64,000 bases of DNA from Larimichthys crocea (taxonomy: Eukaryota > Chordata > Actinopteri > Sciaenidae): the NCBI RefSeq assembly GCF_000972845.2, contig NC_040021.1, positions 12,552,908 to 12,616,907 of the forward strand, written 5' to 3'. Below, one piece after another: positions 62,101-64,000 of this stretch; the stretch's first letter is position 1; each line of letters starts with the position of its first letter. A program made the position numbers and the translations under genes. Under the pieces are notes generated by a model, which made no database searches, had not been told where the DNA came from, and saw only the letters and a program-made list of their open reading frames with translations.

Positions 62101-62161
62101 AAGTAGGACAGAGCCAGCATCATGTCCCTGGGAAATGCATCGTTGGCCAGCTGCAGCAAAA
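2007..62161 (-). CDS. nbas: NBAS, partial gene: 13 internal coding exons
   Basis: The joined exons 62161-62085, 61343-61206, 51335-51112, 50870-50760, 43402-43152, 38739-38399, 36705-36481, 31948-31758, 28876-28787, 27252-27069, 7856-7717, 3611-3464 and 2141-2007 give one open frame of 751 codons with no stop. Every junction is AG/GT and every split codon resolves to the residue expected from the human protein. NBAS is the large scaffold of the NRZ complex (NBAS, RINT1, ZW10) on the ER membrane. It tethers COPI vesicles returning from the Golgi through ER SNAREs, and it has also been linked to nonsense-mediated decay. The Sec39 domain is upstream of this window; what is here is the helical C-terminal part, without its last 90 or so residues. 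No signal peptide or membrane segment is visible. I place the gene by remembered similarity to human NBAS, not by a search. Confidence 0.96.
2175..2360. repeat. GATG repeat and purine-rich tract
   Basis: GATG/GGAT units (2175-2210) are followed by mostly A/G sequence to about 2360. On the transcript it is the pyrimidine-rich region upstream of the exon w13 acceptor. Confidence 0.85.
3100..3290. repeat. Decayed dispersed repeat of the AGTGGAGTAGAAGTA type
   Basis: AAAGTAACTTGTGACTAAAC, TATTTGCCTCTGATATGTAG, TGGAGTAGAAGTACAGATGA and AAGTAAATGTATTTAGTTTC match, in order, a very common fish non-autonomous transposon. Confidence 0.7.
3464..3611 (-). CDS. nbas: nbas exon w12 (148 bp)
   Basis: It completes V657 and encodes residues 658-706, from AQSERNPWVVLTSALLTHC to VRSLYNTKHKLPAQ. 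The acceptor is TATTTCCAG and the donor is GTAATC. Human NBAS has NPWVRLATVMLTRC and CRSLYNTKQMLPAE. A second AG lies six bases into the exon, but using it would break the frame. A DR1-type nuclear-receptor motif (3538-3550) falls inside the codons for GSEVT and is treated separately. Confidence 0.95.
4157..4220. promoter_or_regulatory. Candidate enhancer motif cluster (E-box and TGACAG)
   Basis: GACAGCTGTCAGCTGTGACAG (read as two overlapping parts, 4160-4180) holds two CAGCTG E-boxes and two TGACAG words in opposite orientation. A third TGACAG is at 4211. CAGCTG is a bHLH site and TGACAG a MEIS/TGIF-type site. There is no evidence of activity; the density is the only argument. Confidence 0.3.
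5105..5310. promoter_or_regulatory. Candidate AP-1/MAF motif cluster
   Basis: TGAGTCA at 5110, TGACTCA at 5146 and TGCTGAGTCA at 5297 are consensus AP-1 or MAF half-sites within 200 bp of intron. This is unproven. Confidence 0.25.
7480..7645 (-). repeat. Dispersed repeat family A, copy 1
   Basis: Read on minus it gives GGATATGAGAGTGATATCGA and CCAACTCTCGGCAAAATATC, preceded by the reverse of GCTTAGCTTAGCATAAAGAC. It shares these words with the copies at 23440 and 31440. AGCTTAGCATAAAGAC..GCTAGCCTGGCTCTG is a frequent percomorph repeat. Confidence 0.65.
7717..7856 (-). CDS. nbas: nbas exon w11 (140 bp)
   Basis: It encodes residues 611-656 and two bases of V657, from VQIEDVENEEKRYALFLELL through the conserved LLLQAWPPM to KEE. 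The acceptor is CCCCTCAG and the donor is GTAAGA. Human NBAS reads DIENEENRYCLFMELL and LVLLLQAWPPM. Start phase is 0 and end phase 2. It stands alone, with 19.2 kb of intron before it and 4.1 kb after it. Confidence 0.96.
8631..8700. repeat. CA dinucleotide microsatellite
   Basis: This is an almost pure (AC)n tract of about 70 bp with one AGAA interruption near 8678. It makes the Val/Cys-only reading frames on the other strand. Confidence 0.97.
9055..9070. repeat. 16-bp perfect palindrome
   Basis: AGGATAAATTTATCCT equals its own reverse complement. GGGAGGATAAATT is repeated directly at 9052 and 9073. Confidence 0.95.
9330..9645 (+). mobile_element. Non-LTR retrotransposon 3' end
   Basis: The end reads AATGTCCCCCTGGGATTATT then AAAGTATTTCTGATTCTGAT, a typical fish LINE terminus: a stem-like CCCC..GGG, an AATAAAG-like word and a TCTGAT repeat tail. 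The body upstream is too decayed to translate, so the left limit is uncertain. Confidence 0.6.
11941..11976. repeat. GT repeat followed by a G run
   Basis: About 13 TG units are followed directly by about ten G residues. Confidence 0.95.
12607..12625. repeat. Poly-T run
   Basis: A run of 19 T with no clear element next to it. Confidence 0.95.
13474..13532. repeat. GTGA/GA-rich tract
   Basis: TGTGTGAGAGAGTGTGAGTG passes into GAGAGTGAGAGTGAGAGAGA, a mixed GA and GTGA repeat. Confidence 0.9.
16600..17012. repeat. Composite copy of a common teleost dispersed repeat
   Basis: It has TCGTTAGTTTAGAAGATATT, TGGTCATAAA and ATCTTGACCTGGTGGTG on the left. On the right are CATCCTCTGGGAACCATGAG, CCAAATTTAATGGAAACTGG and GACCGACATTGCTATCC. 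Between the halves is about 150 bp that I do not recognise, so a second element may have inserted. Confidence 0.6.
20115..20127 (-). promoter_or_regulatory. DR1 nuclear-receptor motif
   Basis: TGACCCCTGACCT is the reverse complement of AGGTCA-G-GGGTCA, a near-perfect DR1 site of the HNF4/RXR type, in the longest intron. Confidence 0.3.
23095..23205. mobile_element. Partial MITE of the TTAAAGGTCCAGTGTG family
   Basis: CTAGTGTGTAGGATTTGGTG, then ACATCTAATGGCGAGG and CAGATTGCAACCAACTGAA, are diagnostic of the 3' half of the family in reverse orientation. No second terminus is found. Confidence 0.65.
23440..23575 (+). repeat. Dispersed repeat family A, copy 2
   Basis: It contains GACGTGAAAGCGGTATCAAT, TCATTTAACTTGCTGAAGCA and ATTTCCCAAAATGTAAACTA. 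This is the same word order as copies 1 and 3, with many substitutions. Confidence 0.55.
24936..24972. repeat. GT microsatellite
   Basis: An imperfect TG tract with one GGG interruption. Confidence 0.93.
25609..25850. promoter_or_regulatory. Candidate homeodomain motif cluster
   Basis: TTAATTAA-type words at 25611, 25822 and 25843, with more AATTAG words between, sit in GC-containing, non-repeat-looking sequence (GCGCGCATAAATTTACAC). A GT microsatellite lies inside the span. It is suggestive of a conserved noncoding element but not shown. Confidence 0.25.
25670..25706. repeat. GT microsatellite
   Basis: About 15 GT units, then GGGTGTG. Confidence 0.95.
27069..27252 (-). CDS. nbas: nbas exon w10 (184 bp)
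   Basis: It completes G549 and encodes residues 550-610, from DSAVTSDDLLAWLHPFCGD through VRPRIDVLQIL to RTQAVLKDRE. The acceptor is CTCTCTCAG and the donor is GTAAGT. Human NBAS has PEDLLEWLRPFCADDAWPVR and PRIHVLQIL at these places, and its last stretch (ILKASWPQRQ) is about four residues longer. The following intron, at 19.2 kb, is the longest in the window. Confidence 0.97.
27605..27665. mobile_element. Short fragment of the same MITE family
   Basis: TTATTTTCAGGTGATTATAC followed by ATAGTTATG and CTATATTCCA resembles the internal 5' half of the family. It is cut off at 27665 by a different element. Confidence 0.5.
27665..27800 (-). mobile_element. Non-LTR retrotransposon 3' end, reverse orientation
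   Basis: It begins AGAATCAGATTTATTGCCAA, the reverse complement of the TTCTGATTCTGAT tail of a common fish LINE, and runs into AATATAAATATATATATAAG. The remnant is short. Confidence 0.5.
28135..28258. repeat. hAT-type MITE remnant
   Basis: TTCTGACATTTTAAAGACTA, AACCACTTAAATAATC and GAAAATAATTGACGGCTGCAG are a degraded copy of the fish repeat that ends in TAGTTGCAGCCCTA. Only one end is kept. Confidence 0.65.
28787..28876 (-). CDS. nbas: nbas exon w9 (90 bp)
   Basis: It completes S519, encodes residues 520-548 (GDPDALTDYPQPLGVLEAMV, then TAVHNNVQS) and gives two bases of G549. The acceptor is TTTTTTCAG and the donor is GTAGGT. The human counterpart is DPLKVLEGVVAAVHASVDKG. Both boundaries are phase 2, so the exon is symmetric and could be skipped in frame. 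The splice junctions on both sides give SALS/GDPD and QSG/DSAV, matching the family. A short CA tract lies about 22-31 bases beyond the donor. Confidence 0.95.
29345..29575. repeat. Compound simple-sequence stretch
   Basis: A GT tract (about 29361-29382), a run of about 12 G (29440-29451) and an ACAC/ACATAC stretch (29499-29575) lie close together. Their overlapping open frames are repeat artefacts. Confidence 0.9.
29969..30030. repeat. CA microsatellite
   Basis: About 15 CA units, then a degenerate CA/TG part ending TGTGTGCGTGTGTG. Confidence 0.93.
31440..31625 (+). repeat. Dispersed repeat family A, copy 3
   Basis: It contains GATATGAGAGTGCTATCGAT, TCTCATTTAACTCTCAGCAA and TTCCAAAATGCTGAATAACT, ending CCTTTAAG. 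It is the best-preserved copy of the 3' part. Confidence 0.6.
31758..31948 (-). CDS. nbas: nbas exon w8 (191 bp)
   Basis: It encodes residues 456-518 and two bases of S519: HYSQLYDLSRSE, then DGQPMEHIGELLRVAVGPLD, to ERVVSAL. The acceptor is TGTCTTCTAG and the donor is GTATCA. Human NBAS reads KYSHLYDLSRSE and LLEVAVGPLD at the same places, although the human protein has a few more residues before the Tyr. A pure TG run on the plus strand (CA on the transcript) lies 24-37 bases past the donor. Confidence 0.96.
31949..36480 (-). other. nbas intron w7-w8 (4532 bp)
   Basis: It holds an A/T-tract inverted repeat (32884-32949), an AT-rich stretch with degenerate GATATTCAT-like words (33290-33385) and a poly-A run near 34871. 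A possible old repeat ends in ACAATGGGGCTTTAAA near 36300. No gene is seen. Confidence 0.75.
32884..32949. repeat. Inverted repeat flanking A and T tracts
   Basis: TAAATCAGC plus a long A run is mirrored by a T run plus GCTGATTTA. About 30 bp separates the arms, so a long hairpin is possible. There is a two-base bulge (CT at 32939-32940) in the right arm. Confidence 0.9.
36481..36705 (-). CDS. nbas: nbas exon w7 (225 bp), with the human R1914 equivalent
   Basis: It encodes residues 381-455, from LSIQARSEVLKRA to HAFILSLKDSQQ, phase 0 at both ends. The acceptor is GGTCTCCAG and the donor is GTAGAC. Residues from about 402 to 422 form a charged, glycine-rich linker (EKSKKRGGDGSGEQEGTDPA) that is probably disordered and differs from the human linker. 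By counting back from the human C terminus as I recall it, the Arg of LSIQAR (codon at 36690-36688) matches human R1914, the residue changed in SOPH syndrome (R1914H). The downstream block HLDTLSHAFILSLK is highly conserved. Confidence 0.96.
36706..38398 (-). other. nbas intron w6-w7 (1693 bp)
   Basis: I see nothing recognisable: no clear repeat, RNA gene or coding sequence. The plus-strand side of exon w7 extends into this intron as a chance open frame. Confidence 0.75.
38399..38739 (-). CDS. nbas: nbas exon w6 (341 bp)
   Basis: This is the largest exon in the window. It completes G267 and encodes residues 268-380, from LNYRKLTDES to FSPDAAEH. It includes LTSQNVLSISKL, VWLQKLFWKGDPQLLKR and LHAYDTCVKYLDRL, all recognisable from human NBAS. 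The acceptor is CTCTTGCAG and the donor is GTAAGC. A glycine-rich insertion (PVPGGGGATV, about residues 305-314) replaces the human KIPEKDGQM linker, so that loop is variable. The antisense frame over this exon is also open for 135 codons, which I treat as a shadow. Confidence 0.97.
38936..39532. repeat. Tandem duplication, two copies of about 304 bp
   Basis: Copy one runs from 38936 to about 39239 and copy two from 39240 to about 39532. Both begin AGGAGTTAAATGTATGCTGA and end near CTTATACGAGG. I count about seven base differences, plus a different A-run length and a short deletion in copy two, so the copies are about 97 percent alike. That is far closer than the other repeats in the window, so the duplication is recent. 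No coding potential or transposon ends are seen. Confidence 0.95.
40196..40309. repeat. CA and CACACG repeat
   Basis: About 50 bp of pure CA is followed by about five CACACG hexamers (40255-40290) and CA again. It is alternating purine-pyrimidine throughout, so it could adopt Z-DNA. Confidence 0.97.
40960..41190 (+). mobile_element. tRNA-type SINE remnant with internal deletion
   Basis: GTGGTGTAGTGGTTAGCACT and GTCGCCTCA resemble a tRNA A-box head. GTTTGCATGTT, TTCCTCCCACAGTCCAAAGA, AAATTGCCCGTAGGTGTGAA and GAGTGTGAATGGTT then follow in the usual order. The B-box segment normally found between GCCTCA and GTTTGCATG is missing, so this copy cannot be transcribed by RNA polymerase III. Confidence 0.75.
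42905..43063. mobile_element. Partial MITE of the same family (one end)
   Basis: It ends in GTTACACACTGGACCTTTAA, the same terminus as the element at 51522-51852. Its body (TTATTTTCAAGTTAATATAC, CATTTCTGCCAATATATCC) resembles the 5' half of that family in reverse orientation. The other end is missing. It lies only about 90 bases from the donor of exon w5, inside the intron. Confidence 0.65.
43152..43402 (-). CDS. nbas: nbas exon w5 (251 bp)
   Basis: It encodes the last base of G183, residues 184-266, and the first base of G267. It runs from LSTKDIETRSGSLSLFDTLK, through DPQAFYSHMTKYVLPTVEG and RLLYYYTLLDAAGC, to HVRLLKKLRAVAN. The acceptor is CTTCATATAG behind a long pyrimidine tract, and the donor is GTAAGG. 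Human NBAS has LSTLEIENRA, DPEAFHQHM and IKPETHIRLLKKFK at these places. Start phase is 2 and end phase 1. The Cys-containing loop before IKP is less conserved than the flanking helices. Confidence 0.97.
48532..49162. mobile_element. Tc1/mariner-like or similar element with long terminal inverted repeats
   Basis: The left end (from CATTACTCACAAA through ATATTTGGCTTTCGG, to 48580) is an imperfect inverted copy of the right end (49116-49162). The right end, read on minus, goes CTTTACTCAGAAAAGG then ATATTTGACTTTCGGG. The body is about 630 bp. A minus-strand open frame of 69 codons sits inside it but lacks any transposase motif I can name, so the copy is probably non-autonomous. The target duplication is not clear; TA on the left is not matched on the right. 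I recognise the sequence as a repeat seen in other fish genomes. Confidence 0.75.
49200..49745 (+). mobile_element. LINE remnant, 3' end of reverse-transcriptase ORF (L2/CR1-type)
   Basis: The plus-strand frame ending at 49688 contains a block like SRGSSLLFLALHRSELPTQV followed by RTSESPPF. This is the usual end of fish LINE ORF2 proteins (FFSLLAPRWWNELP..VRTAES). The downstream bases (TTGTAAGCCGCTTTAGATGA) match the common fish LINE/SINE tail of the type GTAAGTCGCTTTGGAT. The copy is frameshifted and inactive. Confidence 0.7.
49765..49915 (+). mobile_element. SINE or LINE tail remnant
   Basis: It contains CCCAGGGCACTGCAC, TGGCTGGCTGCT, AAATGCAGAGAATG and finally TTTCCCTACGGGGGTCAATA. This is the order found in a common fish retroelement tail that ends in an AATAAAG-type sequence. 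It abuts the LINE remnant before it. Confidence 0.6.
50103..50190. repeat. CA microsatellite with GCACGC interruption
   Basis: This is an (AC)n tract of about 88 bp with ATGCACGCACGC near 50123-50133. The longest pure run is about 55 bp. Confidence 0.97.
50760..50870 (-). CDS. nbas: nbas exon w4 (111 bp)
   Basis: It encodes the end of split E146, residues 147-182 (TLDDGVYKIALSLAKRYSVP to THLEFLFTDS) and two bases of G183. The acceptor is GTGTTTAG and the donor is GTATGT. Human NBAS reads ETLEESVYSIAISLAQRYSV and FLFTDSG at the same place. The exon is phase 2 at both ends and divisible by three, so it could be skipped in frame. A CA-containing tract lies 10-25 bases beyond its donor. Confidence 0.96.
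50871..51111 (-). other. nbas intron w3-w4 (241 bp)
   Basis: This is the shortest intron in the window. It has a normal donor (GTAAGT) and acceptor (TTTAG) and nothing else notable. Confidence 0.9.
51112..51335 (-). CDS. nbas: nbas exon w3 (224 bp)
   Basis: It encodes window residues 72-145 and two bases of E146. It begins ADPKELIRLVTHHV after a TTTTCATAG acceptor and ends ETILGLT before GTAAGT. The middle holds the block QAQVLQGLGRGVDVQRF, almost identical to human NBAS. Start phase is 0 and end phase is 2; the last codon is completed as GA/G by exon w4. The upstream intron is 9.9 kb and the next is only 241 bp, so w3 and w4 form a close pair. Confidence 0.97.
51522..51852. mobile_element. 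MITE with TTAAAGGTCCAGTGTG terminal inverted repeats
   Basis: The left end TTAAAGGTCCAGTGTGCAAG is mirrored by the right end CTACACACTGGACCTTTAA, over about 25 bp of imperfect inverted repeat. The element is 331 bp, has no open frame, and holds the words TTCCATGGAGTCCACCATTT and ACAGTAGCCCTGAACAGAC that mark this family in percomorph fish. TTAA at both ends suggests a TTAA target site. Confidence 0.8.
53176..53264. repeat. Purine-only GAGAGGA tract
   Basis: About 89 bp is almost entirely A and G, built from GAGAGGA and GGAGAGGA units. This strand asymmetry favours a triplex-type structure. Confidence 0.93.
54155..54585 (+). pseudogene. Decayed Tc1-family transposase, N-terminal part
   Basis: In broken frames it keeps words from the DNA-binding half of a Tc1-type transposase: FTISP-like residues, RESREISAHKGQG, then TLNARDLQSLRRCCIKN, then VNTV.R and CKAKAI. 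The region before it (TGATTGGGTATAAAAGCAGC) matches the leader of the same element as I remember it. Stops and frameshifts interrupt it, and there is no catalytic DDE part. The reading direction is plus, opposite to nbas. Confidence 0.7.
58434..58473. repeat. Poly-A and AAAAG tract
   Basis: About 25 A followed by AAAAG-type units. Confidence 0.93.
60434..60575. repeat. Dispersed fish repeat fragment
   Basis: It carries CACTCATTCACACACTGACA, then GTGCAAGGTGCTGGCCAGCC and GTGTCTTACTCAAGGACTCC, in an order I know from other fish dispersed repeats. No ends are defined. Confidence 0.5.
60765..60930 (+). mobile_element. LINE ORF2 C-terminal remnant (L2/CR1-like)
   Basis: The plus-strand translation reads SRVTDLGDTAFFLQHSQA, then FNFFKTHLLKTDQ. 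It resembles the C-terminal GDRAFS..APRLWN..LKTHLF pattern of L2/CR1-type reverse-transcriptase proteins. It is short and decayed. Confidence 0.45.
61206..61343 (-). CDS. nbas: nbas exon w2 (138 bp)
   Basis: It encodes window residues 26-71, from VLDANRCFEK to KNHTLYQ, and includes the very conserved stretch ALSLQLAAYYYSLQIY. The acceptor is AATGCAG and the donor is GTCAGC. Both boundaries are phase 0 and the length is divisible by three, so it is a symmetric exon. The human counterpart has the same CFEK..CHSALSLQLAAYYYSLQIY block. The helix-rich Leu/Tyr pattern fits the alpha-solenoid expected of NBAS. Confidence 0.96.
61344..62084 (-). other. nbas intron w1-w2 (741 bp)
   Basis: No repeat element or gene is recognised. 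A CA-rich transcript tract follows the w1 donor directly (62049-62078 on plus). Confidence 0.85.
62085..62161 (-). CDS. nbas: nbas exon w1 (77 bp)
   Basis: This is the most 5' exon in the window. It starts after a TTTTCCAG acceptor with the last two bases of a split codon (phase 1), then encodes window residues 1-25 (LLQLANDAFPRDMMLALSYL, then LALPQ). It ends in phase 0 before GTAGGT. Human NBAS has LLQLAHDTFPRDMMLALAYL at the matching place, just after the Sec39 region. At 77 bp it is the smallest exon seen here. A CA-rich tract on the transcript begins about 7 bases after the donor. The exon cannot be skipped without a frameshift. Confidence 0.95.
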
Positions 62162-64000
62162 CTGGAAAAGGATGGAGGGATGGAGAGATGGAGAGAGAGG
62201 GAGACTTTAACTAAAGCATTACATAGGACACACAACCAACCCTCCCCTCTTGGATGAGTCTCATCCCACGTTTGTTGAATACAGACGACAGTGCCTGTCA
62301 GAATACACCTCTCTGTAGGCCAGACAAAAGAGAGGGGAGGTAAAAATAGAGGGAGTCGAGAAGAAAAGGGGGGAAGACAAAGTCAAGAAGCATCATTAAA
62401 AAATCCCCCCTGAGTTCTGGGATTCTGTCCATCTTCTCGCTGGGCTATTGTGTGCCTGTCTGTGCCCGTGTGTTTTGCATATGTTGTATACAAATGTCGG
62501 GCTGGTTGTGTGTGCGCGCGTGCACACGCGTGCGTGTATTGGTTTCCAGCACAGAGAGCATTCATTATTCAAAAAGTAAGTACATGCCCACTTCTAATAA
62601 GTGCTCTCCAGATGAGTCCAAACTTCATCTAAGTGCACTTTAAAGTTGAATCCCCTGAATGCCAAATTAGCCTATGCATACTGACGGAAAAGACAGGCAG
62701 AGGAGTTTGATTATGTGAACCCAAAAATGATCTGCGCTTAACCGGTTTCAACTTGTCCGTTTGAACCGCAGATATAGCCGAGCAGGTCAACTGTGATTAA
62801 GCAACTTCTGATTAAAGATCTATTTTGGTGTCCCAATTCCATAATTAAAATATATTGCTGAGGCGCGGCAGTTCTTTTTTGCAGATCTAGGTCCAGGTCT
62901 ATCTCTCTCTAATGAAAATAAATGTCACGTGCTGATGAAAACTGTGGTTGAAAGGACTGGAACAAAGCTAGTAAGTAGATTGCTTTGTCAAAATATATAT
63001 TCACTGTCATACCATACTTAGATTAATGTACTACATAAAATGATACAATATGCGCCAATGGACATAAATCAAACTGCAACCTTGGAACGCTGCAGCCAGT
63101 TGTGCTAAATTCAGTCAATATCTTTCAGGCCATTATTATGAGACACCATTCGTGTGAGCCTTCAGGTGGTAATTCAGAATCATATCACATCTCCAACTTT
63201 GTGAAAAATACAGACATGTCAACAAACTGGTGGCAAAGTGGTTCCAAAAACTAAAAACTAAAGAAAATACAATGCAAATTCAATGACGAGACGACAATAA
63301 CGCAACTTTAACGCAGCACATTTAAAATGGAAAATGTGGTCCATTAACTTAACTAGCTCTAGCTCGAACTAAATTAACTGATTTCCGTGACTGTTCTTCC
63401 TGTTCTGCCGACACTGTATGAATGAATGCGGCATTAAACCTCACAAAGGGAACAAAAACTGTTTTCTGCAATCATCCAAACATTTCCTCAAGCTGCATCA
63501 CCAACATATGCAACGAGTTTAAATGATCCCCAGCTGTGAATCCCTCTTCCATTTCCTTTGTTTATTGCATTGTGGAACAATGGTGTGCAATCAAAGCATT
63601 TTCACCGTGCATACTGACTGATTTGAGTATACTTGTTTTACATTTTTTCAGTGTTTTTCCTCAGTCTGACACGTACTTTTCAACCTCCTACCAGAAATCC
63701 ATCCACACCGATGTCATGAAGACGCAGTTGTCTGACATCACACACACTTCTTTCAATCAACAGGGGAGGGGGTAAAGTGTATTTGTAGAGTACGGTCTTC
63801 ATATTATGTCATTGAATGGGATATTTAGATACGTTTCTAAGTATAAAAGCATTATAAAATATAAAGTTTAGTCCCTGTCATTTTTCCTGCTCTGTTTTGT
63901 TTATATCTGCAAGGATGCACTACTGAGAGTTCAACTGTGTGTATACTTGCCAAAAGAAACATCAGCCTGTGACAGTCAGGCATGTTTTTTGTTCACATTT
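62162..64000 (-). other. Partial nbas intron before exon w1
   Basis: No upstream nbas exon is visible. The only notable sequence is an alternating TG/CG tract at 62505-62540. The rest appears to be plain intron. Confidence 0.8.
62505..62540. repeat. Alternating TG/CG tract
   Basis: GTGTGTGCGCGCGTGCACAC and GCGTGCGTGT make an alternating purine-pyrimidine stretch with unusual CG content for this AT-rich region. Confidence 0.9.

Noticed and set aside
1..64000. CRISPR array, operon, tRNA or rRNA genes
   Set aside because: The direct repeats are microsatellites or mobile-element remnants, and the only tRNA-like sequence is the SINE at 40960.

Overview
The window is vertebrate nuclear DNA, most likely from a percomorph-type teleost fish. 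It is AT-rich with long introns. It carries many CA/GT microsatellites and decayed copies of dispersed repeats that I recognise from bony-fish genomes. There are no prokaryote-style operons, and I recognise no virus or toxin gene.

One gene explains all the convincing coding sequence. It is nbas (NBAS subunit of the NRZ tethering complex), on the minus strand, so transcription runs from high to low coordinates. Thirteen internal coding exons lie between 62161 and 2007. All have GT-AG introns, and every split codon joins in phase. Together they give 2255 coding bases: 751 whole codons plus two bases of a split first codon. By counting along the human protein as I remember it, this is roughly human residues 1530-2279 of 2371, the part C-terminal to the Sec39 domain. 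Both ends of the gene lie outside: the start and Sec39 region are above 64000, and the last 90 or so residues plus the 3' UTR are below position 1. Window-peptide residue numbers used below count whole codons from the first exon in the window.

Layout, in transcription order: 62162-64000 partial intron; exons w1 and w2 (62161-61206); a 9.9 kb intron holding a MITE, a Tc1-type transposase remnant and a LINE tail; exons w3 and w4 (51335-50760); a 7.4 kb intron with a compact nest of transposon remnants at 48.5-49.9 kb; exon w5 (43402-43152); a 4.4 kb intron with a 304-bp tandem duplication, a large CA/CG repeat and a SINE; exons w6 to w10 (38739-27069); a 19.2 kb intron, the largest; and exons w11 to w13 (7856-2007).

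The rest is intron. What I can see there is simple repeats, mobile-element remnants, and a few motif clusters that might be regulatory but are unproven. I found no previously undescribed multi-gene system. The best second-look items are the conserved arginine matching the human disease residue R1914, recurrent CA-rich tracts just downstream of several splice donors, the recent 304-bp duplication, the transposon nest, and the motif clusters in the introns.
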